This document shows, piece by piece, positions 1 to 41,411 of a stretch of DNA of 64,000 nucleotides. Every line of letters starts with the position of its first letter. The first letter of the stretch is position 1. The DNA is taken from the NCBI GenBank assembly GCA_965153355.1, contig OZ231126.1, positions 100,812,001 through 100,876,000 of the forward strand. The letters run 5' to 3'. The position numbers were made by a program, and so were the translations under genes. The stretch comes from Flaccisagitta enflata. Its lineage: Eukaryota; Chaetognatha; Sagittoidea; Aphragmophora. The notes beneath the pieces are model-generated. The model saw nothing but the letters and a program-made list of their open reading frames with translations. It made no database searches and was not told the origin of the DNA.

Positions 1-287
1 ACAGGATTTTCATGATTTTTTTGTTTGTTGTAGTATAGAGCATAAGTTGAGTTAAATATTCGTTCTTGGCGCCAGTTTGAACAAAATTCGAAGCGCTTTA
101 ATTTGCTCATGAATACAGTAGGACCCCGCCTCATCGGTCCCATTGGGACCAAAGATATTTCACCTTTATCTCAGGTTTACCTTTAAAGAGAGGTAAAATA
201 ACATTAGATACTATTATTTAGGACCTTAAAATGTTGACCTTTATCGATGGGGAACCTTTAAAGGCGGGGTTGTTATTGCGGGGTCCC

Positions 288-660
288 ACTGTACTGTACA
301 ATGGGAGCAATAAGAACCTCAGATGGATGGAGGTTTTGTACATCTAGCTGTAAATGTTGACCAAAAAGAAAAAAAGTCCAACACCTCTTGAGAAATGAAC
401 CTTTGACTCTGGAGAGAGCAAATTTGCCTAACTGTTTTATAGCATCCTACCAACAGAGCTATTGCGCCTCTTGCAATAATGAGCAATCAATTGTCACTTT
501 TGTTTCAAATCAATCGGTGTGGAATTTCATATTCACTCAATGCCTTGGGCCATCAGTTTCCAGAAAACCCAAAGCTTTTAATTCCTCATTTAAGTATTGA
601 GGCTAAAGAAGGCCCTCTTTGTACCGCTGTTATTTCTCCCATCGTAGTGTATCAAGTAGC
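288..660 (-). mobile_element. second copy of the tRNA-derived SINE-like element
   Basis: The minus strand repeats the 24.8-kb element: AGGCGCAATAGCTCTGTTGG (A-box) and AAAGGTTCATTTCTC (decayed B-box) at about 478-380, with ends TACAATGGGAGCAATAAG and CTCCCATCGTA. Short open frames here are repeat shadows. Confidence 0.55.
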
Positions 661-1117
661 TGTGACAATTCTGAATTGCTTTCTTAAGAAAAACGTTGAA
701 ACAAAAATTACTGATAGAATAGAAAAGACAATATTTGCCCCTTGCCAATCGGTGTTATTTTTCTTCAAACCTATGCCATTTCTAAACAAATAAAGCTACA
801 GATACCAGCAACGTCGCATTGGAAAGATTTTTGGAAGATATTTCTAATGGTCATGAGTTTTTTTTCGATCAAGCTTCTGGGTAAACAGAAATATGCAAAA
901 CAAGTTGTTCGTTTTTTTTTTTGCCATTGTTTCTTGCTCCAGGTTGGTGCACCATGGAGGCCCTGTGGCACTCTTAAACAAACTCAGTTATGTCCCCTAA
1001 CTTTGGTAAATGAAGTGATTAGTATTTTGTAAGACAACAAGCAAAACAGCCCAACAGTTGTTGTGTCCGTTCAAGAAATACACACACAACTACATGTATC
1101 CATTATACCACAAACCT

Positions 1118-1288
1118 TTCCTTCTTTCCTTCCTTCCCTCCCTCCTTCCTTCCTGCCTTCCTTCCTTCATTCCTTCCTTCTTCCTTCCTTCCTTCCTTCC
1201 TTCCTTCCTTCCTTCCTTCCTTCCTTCCTTCCTTCCTTCCTTTCTTCCTTCCTACCCTCCTTCCATCCTTCCTTCCTTCCTTTCTCCC
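1118..1288 (+). repeat. TTCC microsatellite
   Basis: TTCC repeats with a few changed units. Confidence 0.95.
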
Positions 1289-1292
1289 TCTT

Positions 1293-1808
1293 TGGCAGCG
1301 GCCCTGAAGGGGTTGATGACCTATGCTTTCACACATATGGGAGATTTTCTCCTTCTTCTCATCCTCCCCCTCAAATTCCAATCTTGAGGCCGGAATTCCT
1401 GTATCAAGGCCCAGATCCCAGTCTCAAAGCCCAACCCCAGTCTCGAGGCCAAATTCTAGCCTCAAGGCCCAAATCCTAGCCTTGAGGCCCAGATCCCAGT
1501 CTTGAGGCCTAAATCTCAGCATTGAGGTCCAAATCCCAGCCAAGAGGCCCAAATCCCAACCTCGAGGCCTTGAGGCTAGGATTTGGGCCTCCAGGCTAGG
1601 ATTTAGGCCTCGCGGCTGAGATTTGGACTTGGAGACTGGGATTTGGGCCTCGAGACTGGGATTTGAGGGGAAGGATGGAGAAGAAGGAGAAGAAGAAGGA
1701 GGAGGAGAAAATCTCCCATATGTGTGAAAGCAGAGGTAATCAACTTTCAAGGACAACCAACTTAGGCAGGGCACGGGTACCGCTGATCATCAAACGCTTT
1801 TGCGACTA
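1293..1808. repeat. family A palindromic element
   Basis: Defined by an inverted pair: GGCAGCGGCCCTGAAGGGG...CTATGCTTTCACACATATGG and its complement. Between them are about 20-bp tandem units of the type GAGGCCCAAATCCCAGCCT that switch strand in the middle. An outer arm (GGGCACGGGTACCGCTGATC...CGCTTTTGCGAC) follows on one side only. Confidence 0.65.
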
Positions 1809-2088
1809 TTTTCCTTCCTACCTCCCCCTCATTCCTCCTCCCAACAGTGAAACATTTAGAGTCGTGAGCACGCAAATAAAAAGAGCCGTGTTGATAAGCG
1901 TATTTTTTGGCAATCAAGAAATAAGGTGGTGAGCGTTCACCTGTTTTGTACCACTTATGTGGAAATGGACTGTAGTCCGATATTGTGGTTGTACAGTATC
2001 ATAAGTGGTTAATCATGATTTTTTTTTTTTTTTGTAAATTCATCCACGATAGCTACAAATGAATTAACCACTTTTATTCACTTCCCAG

Positions 2089-2253
2089 AGAATAACGCTG
2101 GAAGCAATCAAAACGGTCCTCAAAGATTATGGCAGAAAAGCCAAACGCTGGGAGCCTCAGATTGTTCGAAGTTATTTGATGGAAATTCCTGGAATGAAGC
2201 TGGGAGATGCTGCGCACGTTACTTCCCATATTCTGAATCTGCTCGATATCACG
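2089..2253 (+). CDS. orphan exon-like segment upstream of RAG1L
   Basis: 165 nt lie between CACTTCCCAG and ACG|GTACTT. Two frames are open. The phase-0 frame reads like a helical protein (start RITLEAIKTVLKDYGRKAKR). Spliced to the acceptor at about 8236 it would end after LASLHVDKRHTY at a stop, so it may be the end of another gene, a 5'UTR exon of RAG1L, or neither. I do not recognise it. Confidence 0.35.
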
Positions 2254-2874
2254 GTACTTACTGACATAATTGATCTTATCTAAATAAGTTGAGCATAAAA
2301 CCCCTGACGTAATTAGGCAAACCGGGAACATATGCCTTAAATGGTGAAATATTAGCCCAAGCTCAGCAAGATTTGACATAGAGATAGCTAAAATTTCATA
2401 TTAATACATAGTAGAGCAACATACAGGGATTATTAACTGATGGAAGGGTGAGAAGGTGAAATGGCTTATCAGATTGTGACGGATTTTCCAAGAAATATCA
2501 TTACACAAAGATGACACAACCTTACGGCTATTTTTTGCGGTCTATACCCAAGTTTTTTGCCTTTGATAGCTAAAAACTCATTTTATAGATAATAATGAAG
2601 CAAAGACAGCAGCAACAAAAATTTCCAGCCATTTTTGCCGTATTGGGCCCCTTTTAGAGCTCCTGAAGTGTCCCTCTAGGGCCCGCAGTCCCAATATCTC
2701 AATTTTTATATTCTAACATCAAATTACTGTGAAACTAGACCATTTTTCTATCAGTCTGTTTTGAAACTTTATGGAAAATAGCCACTTTCATTTTTTCGCT
2801 ATCTGAGTCCAAGGTTATTTAAGTGAATAAGTAGTCTATGAGGGTATCTTCCCAATGACTTATTTTTAAGCAGC

Positions 2875-3340
2875 AACCTGGAAGGGGCCACGGAACTATG
2901 CTTTCATACACAGAAAAATTTATCCTTTCTCTTCTCCCCCCGACGTTGATCCTACTCTTGAGGCCTAAGTCTTAAGGTCCCAATCTCAGCGTCAAGGCTT
3001 AGAGGCCAGAATTCCAGCTCTAAGACTCAAATAACAGCCTTAAGGTCCAATTCCAGCCTCCAATCCCAAATTCTTGAGGCCCGAATCTCAACTCAAAGGC
3101 CCAAATTCAAGACCCAAGGATCAAATCCTAGCCCAAAGGCCCTAATCCTAGCATTGAGGCCCAAATCCAAGCCCCTAGGTCCAAACCTCTACCTTTAACT
3201 TCGAATTAATCTCCAAGACAATAAAATGCTCCTTAATTCCCCATGCATAGGTATTTGGGCCGCTACCCCTCTCACCATCTCATTCCCCCTTACACTAGGG
3301 ACCTCGGGTACCTATGACCATCTAATACTTTGCGACTATT
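2875..3340. repeat. family A element, decayed
   Basis: GGGGCCACGGAACTATGCTTTC, a run of GAGGCCCAAAT units and an outer arm ending TACTTTGCGAC; the right inverted end is lost. Confidence 0.5.
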
Positions 3341-3366
3341 CATTGATGGTATGGAAATATTTCTCA

Positions 3367-3368
<2 letters not shown>

Positions 3369-3451
<83 letters not shown>
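3369..3451 (+). repeat. AC microsatellite
   Basis: Uninterrupted AC dinucleotides, about 41 units. Confidence 0.95.
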
Positions 3452-3452
<1 letters not shown>

Positions 3453-4194
3453 TTCTAGACAAGTAGTACTTGAAGTCTCTTAGTTAAACAGAAAAATTGT
3501 TACAGAAGGACTTCATGAAGCTTTTTCCCCAATTGAAATGAAATTTCAGGAAGCAAAATGGTGCCCTTTATTATGTGCCTAAATAAATTAGATAACTCTT
3601 CTTTAAGTTGTTTTGAATGAGATGATGGTTCTAAATTGCCCCTATTACAATTTCCTTTTTTACTCCTAGGTTACGTGAGGGATGTCGATACGTCTTGTGG
3701 TCGTTAAAGCTTATGATCAAAAGGAAATGAACTTAACCCTACATCGACTTCCTGATTACCAAATGGACTTATGTGCTACATATTCGTGACCCCATCGCAT
3801 AAATGGAATGTTTACAATTCTATTCCCAACTAGTAAATCGCCATTTTGACACCCCTCCCCCTCATTCGTTCATTTATCTCTTCATCATCAATCTCTCCTA
3901 TAATAATGAACTGCTACACTTTTATGTTTGAATTCAATCTTAAATAAATGCTCCAATGTAGCTAAATCATATGAAACATATTGTATTGTTTTTATCGAAT
4001 GTAGATGATAAAACCAGGTAACTCTGGTATGAGACTTTAAAAATAAGCTCTCAACGTGGTTATTAACACCCTGAGCAGCAAATTTGGAACAAGTCCAATA
4101 AAACGTTTGATGAATGTTCAAAAAAGATCAAATTTGTGCAAAATACGCCTTGAATGAAAAGATATTGGATATTTGAATATGTAAGAGCCAATAA

Positions 4195-4880
4195 TCGCAA
4201 AAGCGTTAGATGGTCAGCGGTACCCGTGCCCTGCCCTAGTAAGTTGTGCTTGAAGTTGAAGGGGAAGCAGGGCAGCAGGGCAGTGGCCCCCATGGGTCAA
4301 TGACCTATGCTTTCACACTTATGGGGAATTTTCTACTTCTCCTCCTCCTCCTCCTCCTCCTCCTCCTCCTCCTCCTCCTCCTCTTTCCACACCCCCCCAG
4401 CTTCAAGTCCCAAATTCTAGTCTCGAGACCCAAATCCCAGTCCCGTAGCCCAAATCCTATCCAAAAGGCCCAAATCCTAGCCTCAAGGCCCAAATCCTTG
4501 CCTCAAGGCCCAAATCCCCGCCTTGAGACCCAAATCTCATCCTTGAGGCCGGGATATGAACCTTGAGGCTTAGATTTAGGCTTCACGGCTGGGGTTTGAG
4601 CCTGAAGGATGAGACTTGGGCCTCAAGGCTGGGATTTGGGTCTCTAGGCTACAATTTGGACCTTGAGGCTAGGTTTTGGGCCATTTAGATAGGATTTGGG
4701 CCATGGGACTGGGAGTTGGGTCTTGGGACTTTGAATTTGGGCCGCAAAACTGGGGGCCGGGTATGGACGTAGGAGGAGGAGGAGGAGGAGGAGGAGGAGG
4801 AGGAAGAGGAGGAGGAGAAGGAGAAAATTCCCCATATGTGTGAAAGCATAGGTCATCGACCCCTTCGGGGCCGCTGCCCA
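4195..4880. repeat. family A element, complete
   Basis: Outer arm (TCGCAAAAGCGTTAGATGGT), left end, CTC repeat, units in one direction, units reversed, GGA repeat, right end CCCTTCGGGGCCGCTGCCCA. The best copy for seeing the mirror layout. Confidence 0.7.
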
Positions 4881-5441
4881 AAAAGCAATATTAAGTTGAA
4901 AGATATCAATTCATTTAAAGGGCGTAGGGTCTAACAATTGCAAAAAAAACTAGACGCTCAATATTTATCAATAACTTTGAAACCACTTTTACTTTTTGCT
5001 TGAAAGCCATGAGCATATGAAAGAGCTTTAAAAACTCTACAAATCTAAACCAAGCAGAAATTTTTAGCTAATTCGTTCAGAAATGACATAAGATTGAAGT
5101 TCGGTACTTATATTCCTGATTGTCAAATAGAGCAGATTTCAACGCCAGAAAACTTGACACTTTTTGTCTTACATATTCTGTAAAAGGAAAAAAATGAAAT
5201 AAACGATACAAAATCAAAGGTGAAAATGAAGTATTTTTAATTCTCTACAAGATGGAATCAAAAAGAATTCATGATTTTGCTTCGTTTACAAGCTGTATCA
5301 ATACAAAGTTGGTTACTATAAAAAAGATGGAAGCAAGATTTGAGTTTTTTGAGTGGTTATCTCTAAACTATCATAACTTTTAAAGTTCTGAAGCTAGAAT
5401 GATCGGAAAGAGCTCAAATGAAAGATTTTTTGAAGATCTTT

Positions 5442-6142
5442 AAAATTGTCATGGATGAAATGCTTCTAGCATTATTGAGTATGACACAACCAACAGTCAA
5501 AAGATCGCGTCTAGTTTTTTTCTTTGCCATTGTTATCTGCCGCGAATTTATCAGTACAGTCTTTGACCTTGCAGAAAAGATTGATGATGACTTGTTGGTC
5601 GATTTTGCGAATTTTAGCATGGATTTGGGGCTGCTTAGCATCGAGGGACTTACCTTTTAGCTCCCTGCATAAACTGCTCGCTTCAGAGCAGCCCAGTAGT
5701 TCTCAATAGGTCTCAAGTGTAAGTTTTTCCCTTCACCAAATTTTGCCGGTAAAAATCCATCAAAATCTGACACCGCATTTCTAGTTTGACGCCTTCCATG
5801 GAAAAAAGCGGTCACAGGACTGAGTAACGGCGCATGTTTATGTCTAGAAGAACTAATCAGGAGACTACGTTTCAAATTTCAACTCACTGGGCCGTCTTGA
5901 AGTATCGTTGTTGTGTCAATATGTTTGTGCCAAATTTCCTGCACAGGGTGTTATGGTATTTTTGGGTTAACATAGACGAAATTAACCCCAGATTGTGTGA
6001 ACTTATCCTATAGTTCTATTCAAATCAACTTGTCCTGCTCAAATAGATGAAACCTCAGTTAAAATTGTCATGGATGAAATGCTTCTAGCATTATTGAGTA
6101 TGACACAACCAACAGTCAAAAGATCGCGTCTAGTTTTTTTCT
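5442..6142 (+). repeat. exact 82-bp direct repeat pair
   Basis: AAAATTGTCATGGATGAAAT ... AAAAGATCGCGTCTAGTTTT occurs at 5442-5523 and 6061-6142 with no difference by eye. The DNA between has no clear feature. Confidence 0.8.
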
Positions 6143-6737
6143 ACCTCAGTTCGCGTAATTTTTTCAAAGCTTTTGCACAAACTTGGGCAGCCTAAAAAGA
6201 CTCAGTCGGGGTCAGAGAAGGTAAAATGGGGCTGTTGAAGGCGTCAGGCGTCAGATAGAACTAGTTGCCCAAGAAAGGAAACCTATTGCCCTGATTTGCA
6301 TTTGTACATAAGGTGAAGCATGGAAATGAGGTCCTGTTGAATATTGAGGGACTTTGTTTGTCTTGTCTAATAGACTGAACTCATTCAAGGTTTGCGATGG
6401 TTAGAAGGCCGTTCCGAGGTTAGCGTTAGGCCAGAGATCTGGTTCCTTACAAACTTGGTTGAAGTCCGCAAAGCTGAGAGGGCCAATTCACGGGCTGGGA
6501 GGGTTGATATGAGGCGTCTAGGAACTGATATGTGACCCATGAGGGCTGATTTAGGGGTAGTGAAATTCTATGAGAATTAAAGAGGCTTAAGAGAGCTGAT
6601 TTGAGACCTGAGAGGTCTAGCGGAGATTATGAAGGGCCCCAAAGGTGACATAGTACTGAAGAACACATGGTTGATCCACACTTTGCCAATCTGTGGCGTA
6701 ATCAGAGAGATACTTCATTTGATTCATACAGAAGACT

Positions 6738-7945
6738 ACTACCAGAATTTTAAAAAACGCAAGTTTTTCCATCGCTCATTTTTGCGCCTTTGGTTCACAT
6801 GGGGCATGATATATCGGTGACCAAATTGAAGATTTTTTCAAGGGCGTTCTTTTGAGCGCAATCTCACATCTGTAGCTTAATTCGTTTAGAAGTTATACTC
6901 AAATGAAGGTGCGGGAGTCAAAATTTCAAAATGCAGTAAGAGGAAAAAAAAGGTTATTTTTGGTTGAAGGTGATGGATTAATTAAACTGCCATGAGCAAT
7001 CAGGCATTGTTCTACCCATGCGGTCTGTCTTTATAGTTTTCATACTTGAGTCCCTCAATGTCTGTGATGAAAAACGAAGCACTGACTGTGATTGATTATG
7101 ATAAAACCTTCAAAATCGTCATGGGCTCTGACAAAAAATCAAAAGCAAAAATTTCTCTAGTACATGTAACTTTTGCAAGGCTATTTCTCCGCATTGACTT
7201 GATTTCTATGACTAAAACTCTTAAATATGATGCAAGGAAGCTCAAATTAACCAAACCAGCTCACAAAATGTTGCTTACAAGAAAAAAGTAACCATAAGTG
7301 CAATAAAAATGGCCGATTTTTGAAAGGTCTGTAAAGGATCAAAAATTCATCTGAACATAGCCAAATTCATGACACCTTGAAAGCCCTTCAAAAGATCTTT
7401 CATTTGAAACTTTTGTGGGACCACTAACACAATGAATATGCAAATGAGAGTAAGATTAGCAAAACCACTTAATTTTGAAACTGCCCATGGTATCTTTACA
7501 AAGTTCCATAAAAAATCACAGAAGACGTTGCCCGATATTGATAAAAATTGAATTGATATTGGGGCAAATACAGGTCAACTAGCACCTAAAATTTCAAAGA
7601 AATCGATAAAGATCTTCTATCATTTTTACTCATCTAAAATATTTCAGAAAATCCGAGTGACAAATTTGGCCCTTTTTTCATGAGGTGGCAATTTAGTTGT
7701 TAGCCCTTAATCTGTCATATTTTCTAAAAGAATTGAGAAAAAATTTGCTGCATGGACTCAAATGAAAGAGAATTTTGATATGTTTCTGCAATGCATGAAT
7801 TTAAGGATGGTCCCAAGAATCTTTTGACTAAAAGCTGTGCTCAAAGCTGTTGAAAAATCGGCCATTTTTATTGCACTTATGGTTAGTCCAATTCAAACAC
7901 TTCCATGAAAAACTTGCGTTTTTTTTAATTCTGGTAGTACTATCT
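6738..7945. repeat. outer inverted-repeat element
   Basis: ACTACCAGAATTTTAAAAAA plus CGCAAGTTTTTCCAT at the left and ATGAAAAACTTGCG...AATTCTGGTAGT at the right form about 38-bp inverted ends around the 593-bp element. Confidence 0.55.
7291..7883. mobile_element. TA-flanked MITE, 593 bp
   Basis: About 34-bp inverted ends (ACCATAAGTGCAATAAAAAT...) with TA on each side (7289-7290, 7884-7885). Nested in a larger inverted repeat, 6738-7945. Confidence 0.7.
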
Positions 7946-8347
7946 AGGCAATATATTCATGGACATCTTACCATGATTGTAGCAGCTGATATTCAATATC
8001 TAAACAAAAAATGAAAGTAGATCAACAAGCTTTGAAAAAAAATCTTTCTTTCCAGAGTAATCACAGTTTAGTCGCTCAGTCCGCTTTCAAATAAGTGCGT
8101 TTTACAGCACTTCGTCGCTACGAGGTCACTATCCATAGATCATATCATCTTCTTTAATCATTGAACCTACTCATTATATTGTTTACTGTAGTCATCATTC
8201 ATTAACTGTAATTCCACAATTGATATTCTACAGCTGGCTAGTCTACACGTAGACAAGCGCCACACTTATTGAGCAATCATTTGAATTCATTTGACTAGTT
8301 CAGACTCATTGCAATTCTCAACATTCTCCGTGATGTTCGCGTGAACC

Positions 8348-37387
<29,040 letters not shown>

Positions 37388-37473
37388 TTTTGCCCGCCAA
37401 TGCACCATGTTAATTGAGGCATTCGAGAAACGCCGGGCCAACGACTAGTTAAGTGGGAAAAAAGTTGTAAATG

Positions 37474-37477
<4 letters not shown>

Positions 37478-37552
<75 letters not shown>
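37478..37552 (+). repeat. GA microsatellite after the RAG1L stop
   Basis: A GA tract about 90 bases past the stop codon, so possibly in the 3'UTR. Confidence 0.95.
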
Positions 37553-37555
<3 letters not shown>

Positions 37556-37831
37556 AAGAAACAAGGCTAAGTAGGCCAATAGGTGCGACGTGTGGATCGC
37601 CGACCGACCAACGGACACAGCCACTTATAGAGGTGCTTTGTCGCACCTAAAAAAAGAGAGAGTCATCAAAAGAATAGAGAAAAAAAAGGTAAAAAGAGAA
37701 AAAAGGGAGAAAAAAAGAAAGAGAAAAACAAAAGGAGAGACACACAGACAGACAGATAGAGAAGCACAGACCTACAAAAAGAAAATTGGCAGAGAAAGCC
37801 AAAGAAAGAGAGACTGACAGACAGAAAACAA

Positions 37832-38022
37832 GGCCGGATACACGGCTACCGAAGTCGCGTATGGGTGGGCAGGGGCCATATTTGAGGTCACCAGACCATT
37901 TGGGCAGGAGCAGTGAGGTCTAAGAAATAAAATTATAAAAAAAGTAAACTGTGACCGACTGACCGACCAACCGACGGACGGAGAAAGCAGGTTGTAGAGT
38001 CATGTGCACGCGACTAAAAATG
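37832..38022. repeat. family D element, reverse orientation
   Basis: AAGGCCGGATACACGGCTAC ... GGGTGGGCAGGGGCC ... GACGGACGGAGAAAGCAGG ... GTGCACGCGACTAAAAA. Confidence 0.6.
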
Positions 38023-38035
38023 CGTGCGTGTTTGC

Positions 38036-38205
38036 ATTTTTAATTGCGGACACGCAACTCTATAAGAGGCTTTGTCCGTCTGTCCATCCGTCCGTTGGTC
38101 GGTTGGTTGGCCGGTCCGTGAACACGAGTCAAAAAGTGTGAAAACGCGCATTTCCGCCCCTGCCCACCCGTCCGCAACTGGTATTGGCCGTGTATCCGAC
38201 CTTGT
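38036..38205. repeat. family D element, head-to-head with the previous copy
   Basis: CGGACACGCAACTCTATAAG ... GTCCATCCGTCCGTTGG ... CCCACCCGTCCGCAACTGG ... GTATCCGACCTTG. The two copies together form a large palindrome-like pair. Confidence 0.6.
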
Positions 38206-39185
38206 TGACAAGTTTTTTTGTTAGAATTTGGCGATGTAAGCAGCTTTCATAAACTTACTGGTCTCATTTTGTTGCTAGCATGTGCAATCATCACCTGAGA
38301 CATTTTGAAGTTTATATGGACTTCAACTAACTCGATACCTTATTTTTGGGAAAAATGTAAATAATGCGAAAAAAAAATTGAAAACTATTGATCACACAGA
38401 ATTCTGCTTGGCGCCATCTGAAAGTGAAAGAGAAAAATCTGTTTTTTTTTTCTCAACTATGCGTTGGCTTGTTTGGCCTGAAAATCTTACCAACTTCCTC
38501 AAGCGCCTCACAAGAGAAAGGGAAATCCAAAATCCTCTGCAGGTCTCAAAAAACCGAGGAGACCTTGTTTAGTCGACTTATTCCAAATGAGAAACATGTC
38601 TACACCCTGTCACATTGATTTGACACTTACAGATAGGGATGTTTCCAACTCAGAAACTACTATTTCTATGGTCACAAAGTGTGGACATATTTTTTAAGTT
38701 GGCCTAGCTATTCCCGAATCATGCCTTGATATGGTCATTCAACCATTCGATACTTGCCATATTTTATTTGTCATTGTTTTTCTTCCCCCCCCCTCTCCCT
38801 CGAACGCTTGCCCTGTTTGACTTCCACGCGTCTCATGTTCTATCAGCTGTTTGTGTGACTCGATGTTGCGCAAATATATGAAGATCGTTTTGTAGGGTAG
38901 TCAATCGAAAATAGCTAAAATCTGTCTGCGCACATGGATTGACTCGTAATTACATGTAATTTTCTTTATTAGAGCCTGCATTTCATGTCCCGTATGTGAG
39001 CTTAAGCGAGAGGAATCATTTTCTGGCACTTTTTTTCCTAGAGAAAATGGATCCATATCGAGTTTTTGAATTGCGCCCATTTGATCGTATGCAAGCAAAA
39101 AAACCCCGAGATGATTAATTTGGATATTGGATGACACGGTGGTACCAGCCTGATTGCTGGTCGCATTTTGTGCCAAGTTAAATAT
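38206..39185. other. plain intergenic DNA
   Basis: An open stretch at about 38400-38570 has weak splice-like borders but no recognisable protein; nothing else stands out. Confidence 0.4.
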
Positions 39186-39189
39186 CATG

Positions 39190-39320
<131 letters not shown>

Positions 39321-39460
39321 TGGACAGACAGACAGCCGAGTAGACAGACTGCAAAGGGGATAGCGATATTAGACCTATGAACCCTTAGTAGTGACGCATT
39401 CAAACTGCATCATTACTCAACACCGTCGGATAAACGGCAAACATCAGCTCAAACTAAATA

Positions 39461-40120
39461 GTCGCAAAAGCGTTAGATGGTCAGCGGTACCTGTTGCCCC
39501 TATGTGAGTATATGTTGATGTGTTATGGTGAGAGGGGCAGCGGCCCCATAGGGGCAAATGACCTATGCTCAGTAATTTTTGAGGATCTAGGCTTGAAAGT
39601 GAGCATCAATAATGACATTTGAGTCTTGAGGGTGTGATTTGAGTCTTGAGGCTTGAGGTTGGGATTTGAGCCTAGAGGCTGGGATCTGAGCCTTGAGGCT
39701 GGGATCTGAGCCTTGAGGCTGGGATCTGAGCCTTGAGGCTGGGATCTGAGCCTTGAGGCTGGGATCTGAGCCTTGAGGCTGGGATTTGAGCCCAAGGCTG
39801 GGATTTGAGCCCCAAGGCTGGGATTTGAGCTTCGAGGCTGGGATTTGTGCCTCGGGGTTGAGATTTGAGCCTTCAGGTTGAGATTTGGGCCTTGAGGCTA
39901 GGATATGGGCCTTGAGGCTAGGATTTGGGCCTTGAGGCTAGAATTTGGGCCTCAAGACTAGGATTTGGGCCTCAGGGTAAGGATTTTGAGTCTCAAGACT
40001 AGAATATGAGCTTTGAAGGGGGTGGATGGAGAAGAAGGAGAAGGAGGAGGAGTAGAAGGAGGAGAAATTTCCCCTATATGTGAAAGCATAGGTCATCGGC
40101 TCCTTCGGGGCCGCTGCCCA
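39461..40120. repeat. family A element with homogenised units
   Basis: GTCGCAAAAGCGTTAGATGG to GGGGCCGCTGCCCA. Between 39660 and 39790, five or more near-identical 20-bp units (CTTGAGGCTGGGATCTGAGC) show recent tandem spread. Confidence 0.7.
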
Positions 40121-40819
40121 AAAGCGCAATCGCGCGCATTACGCTCAGCTCCGTGGGTTGATAATGGAGGATCCCAACCCAGCGAATCCAAGCAAATCAG
40201 TGGACTCTAGTGGACTCATTAACTTTTGTGAAATCCTATATAATGTATTTTTGAAGTATCTTTAGTATTATCATTAAGCCTCCAATGATTTCAAATTGAA
40301 ATTGTAGAAATGGACCATTTGGGATTAGCAGAAGTGAAAAATCACATAATCGCACCGGGTTGAAAAAAGTCGCAATTTTTATTTATTTCCCATCACGGCG
40401 GATTGTGCTCTAGTGACCTTCTTCAGCACTGCTCCCGCCCACCGGCACGTGACTGGGGTAGCCAAGTGTCCGGCCTTGTTAACAACGCAAACGCGTGTCG
40501 AAAAATTGACAAAATTTTTTTCACCCACTTTCTCGATGGTTTGCCGCAATTTCCTTCCCTACTTTTTGAAAAGAAACGTTTGCAAATAGTGAGTGATTTG
40601 TCCTTTCCGTAAATGAATCGGTTAATGAATCCTGATCAACGAAATACCAAATCCTTGGTTAGCATTACTATAACAGTAACGGAGGTAATGCAGGCGAAAG
40701 CGTGGACGTTGATTTACATTTAGTTGGTATATTCATGTTAGCCCCTACTCTTCTATCTCTCTCGTAATTAATCTCGTAATCAGTCTATGAATGCAAACTG
40801 TGTGTCCACCATCCAAGTA

Positions 40820-41411
40820 CCATCTTGGCCAAAAATATATGGACAGCTTCAAAGTGTCGTAACTCGCTTAATATTAATCGCAGTGAGATGATCTTTTTTT
40901 TCAAAATTTGCATCTTTGAAAGATCTATCAAATGGGACCAAGCTGGTTCCTGTTACTTTATTCGTGTAGAAATGAGAGCCAAATGAATAAAACATTTACC
41001 TTTTGCAAATGTGGTTGGGCAAATCTTTTTCAGCCTATGGAGGACGGTGCACTGGCATACTATACCAAATATTTTGTAAGATCGACAAATTAAGCTCGTC
41101 AAGGGTTAGCCCACATCAATTTGGATCTCAATCCAATTCAGCACTCAAAAATTCAAATGGAAAACCTGCAGAAATATAAGAAAACAACAAGCAAAGCAGG
41201 GATAAAATTAATCGCATAAATGGTTTGAGACAGCATCACTCCAGAACACCTCCAATCTCTCTATGAGTCAATGCCAAAGTGGATATAGGCAGTGCTGGAT
41301 GCCCAACATGGTCATACCAAATATCAGATGCAGTCTGATATATTTGCTACTCATCTTTAGTCAATAAATTAACTTATACACTTACTGTCCGTATATTCAT
41401 GGCCAAGATGG
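40820..41411. mobile_element. TA-flanked MITE, 592 bp
   Basis: Ends CCATCTTGGCCAAAAATATA and ATATTCATGGCCAAGATGG with TA duplication; the same ~0.6-kb family as 17941-18554. Confidence 0.7.
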
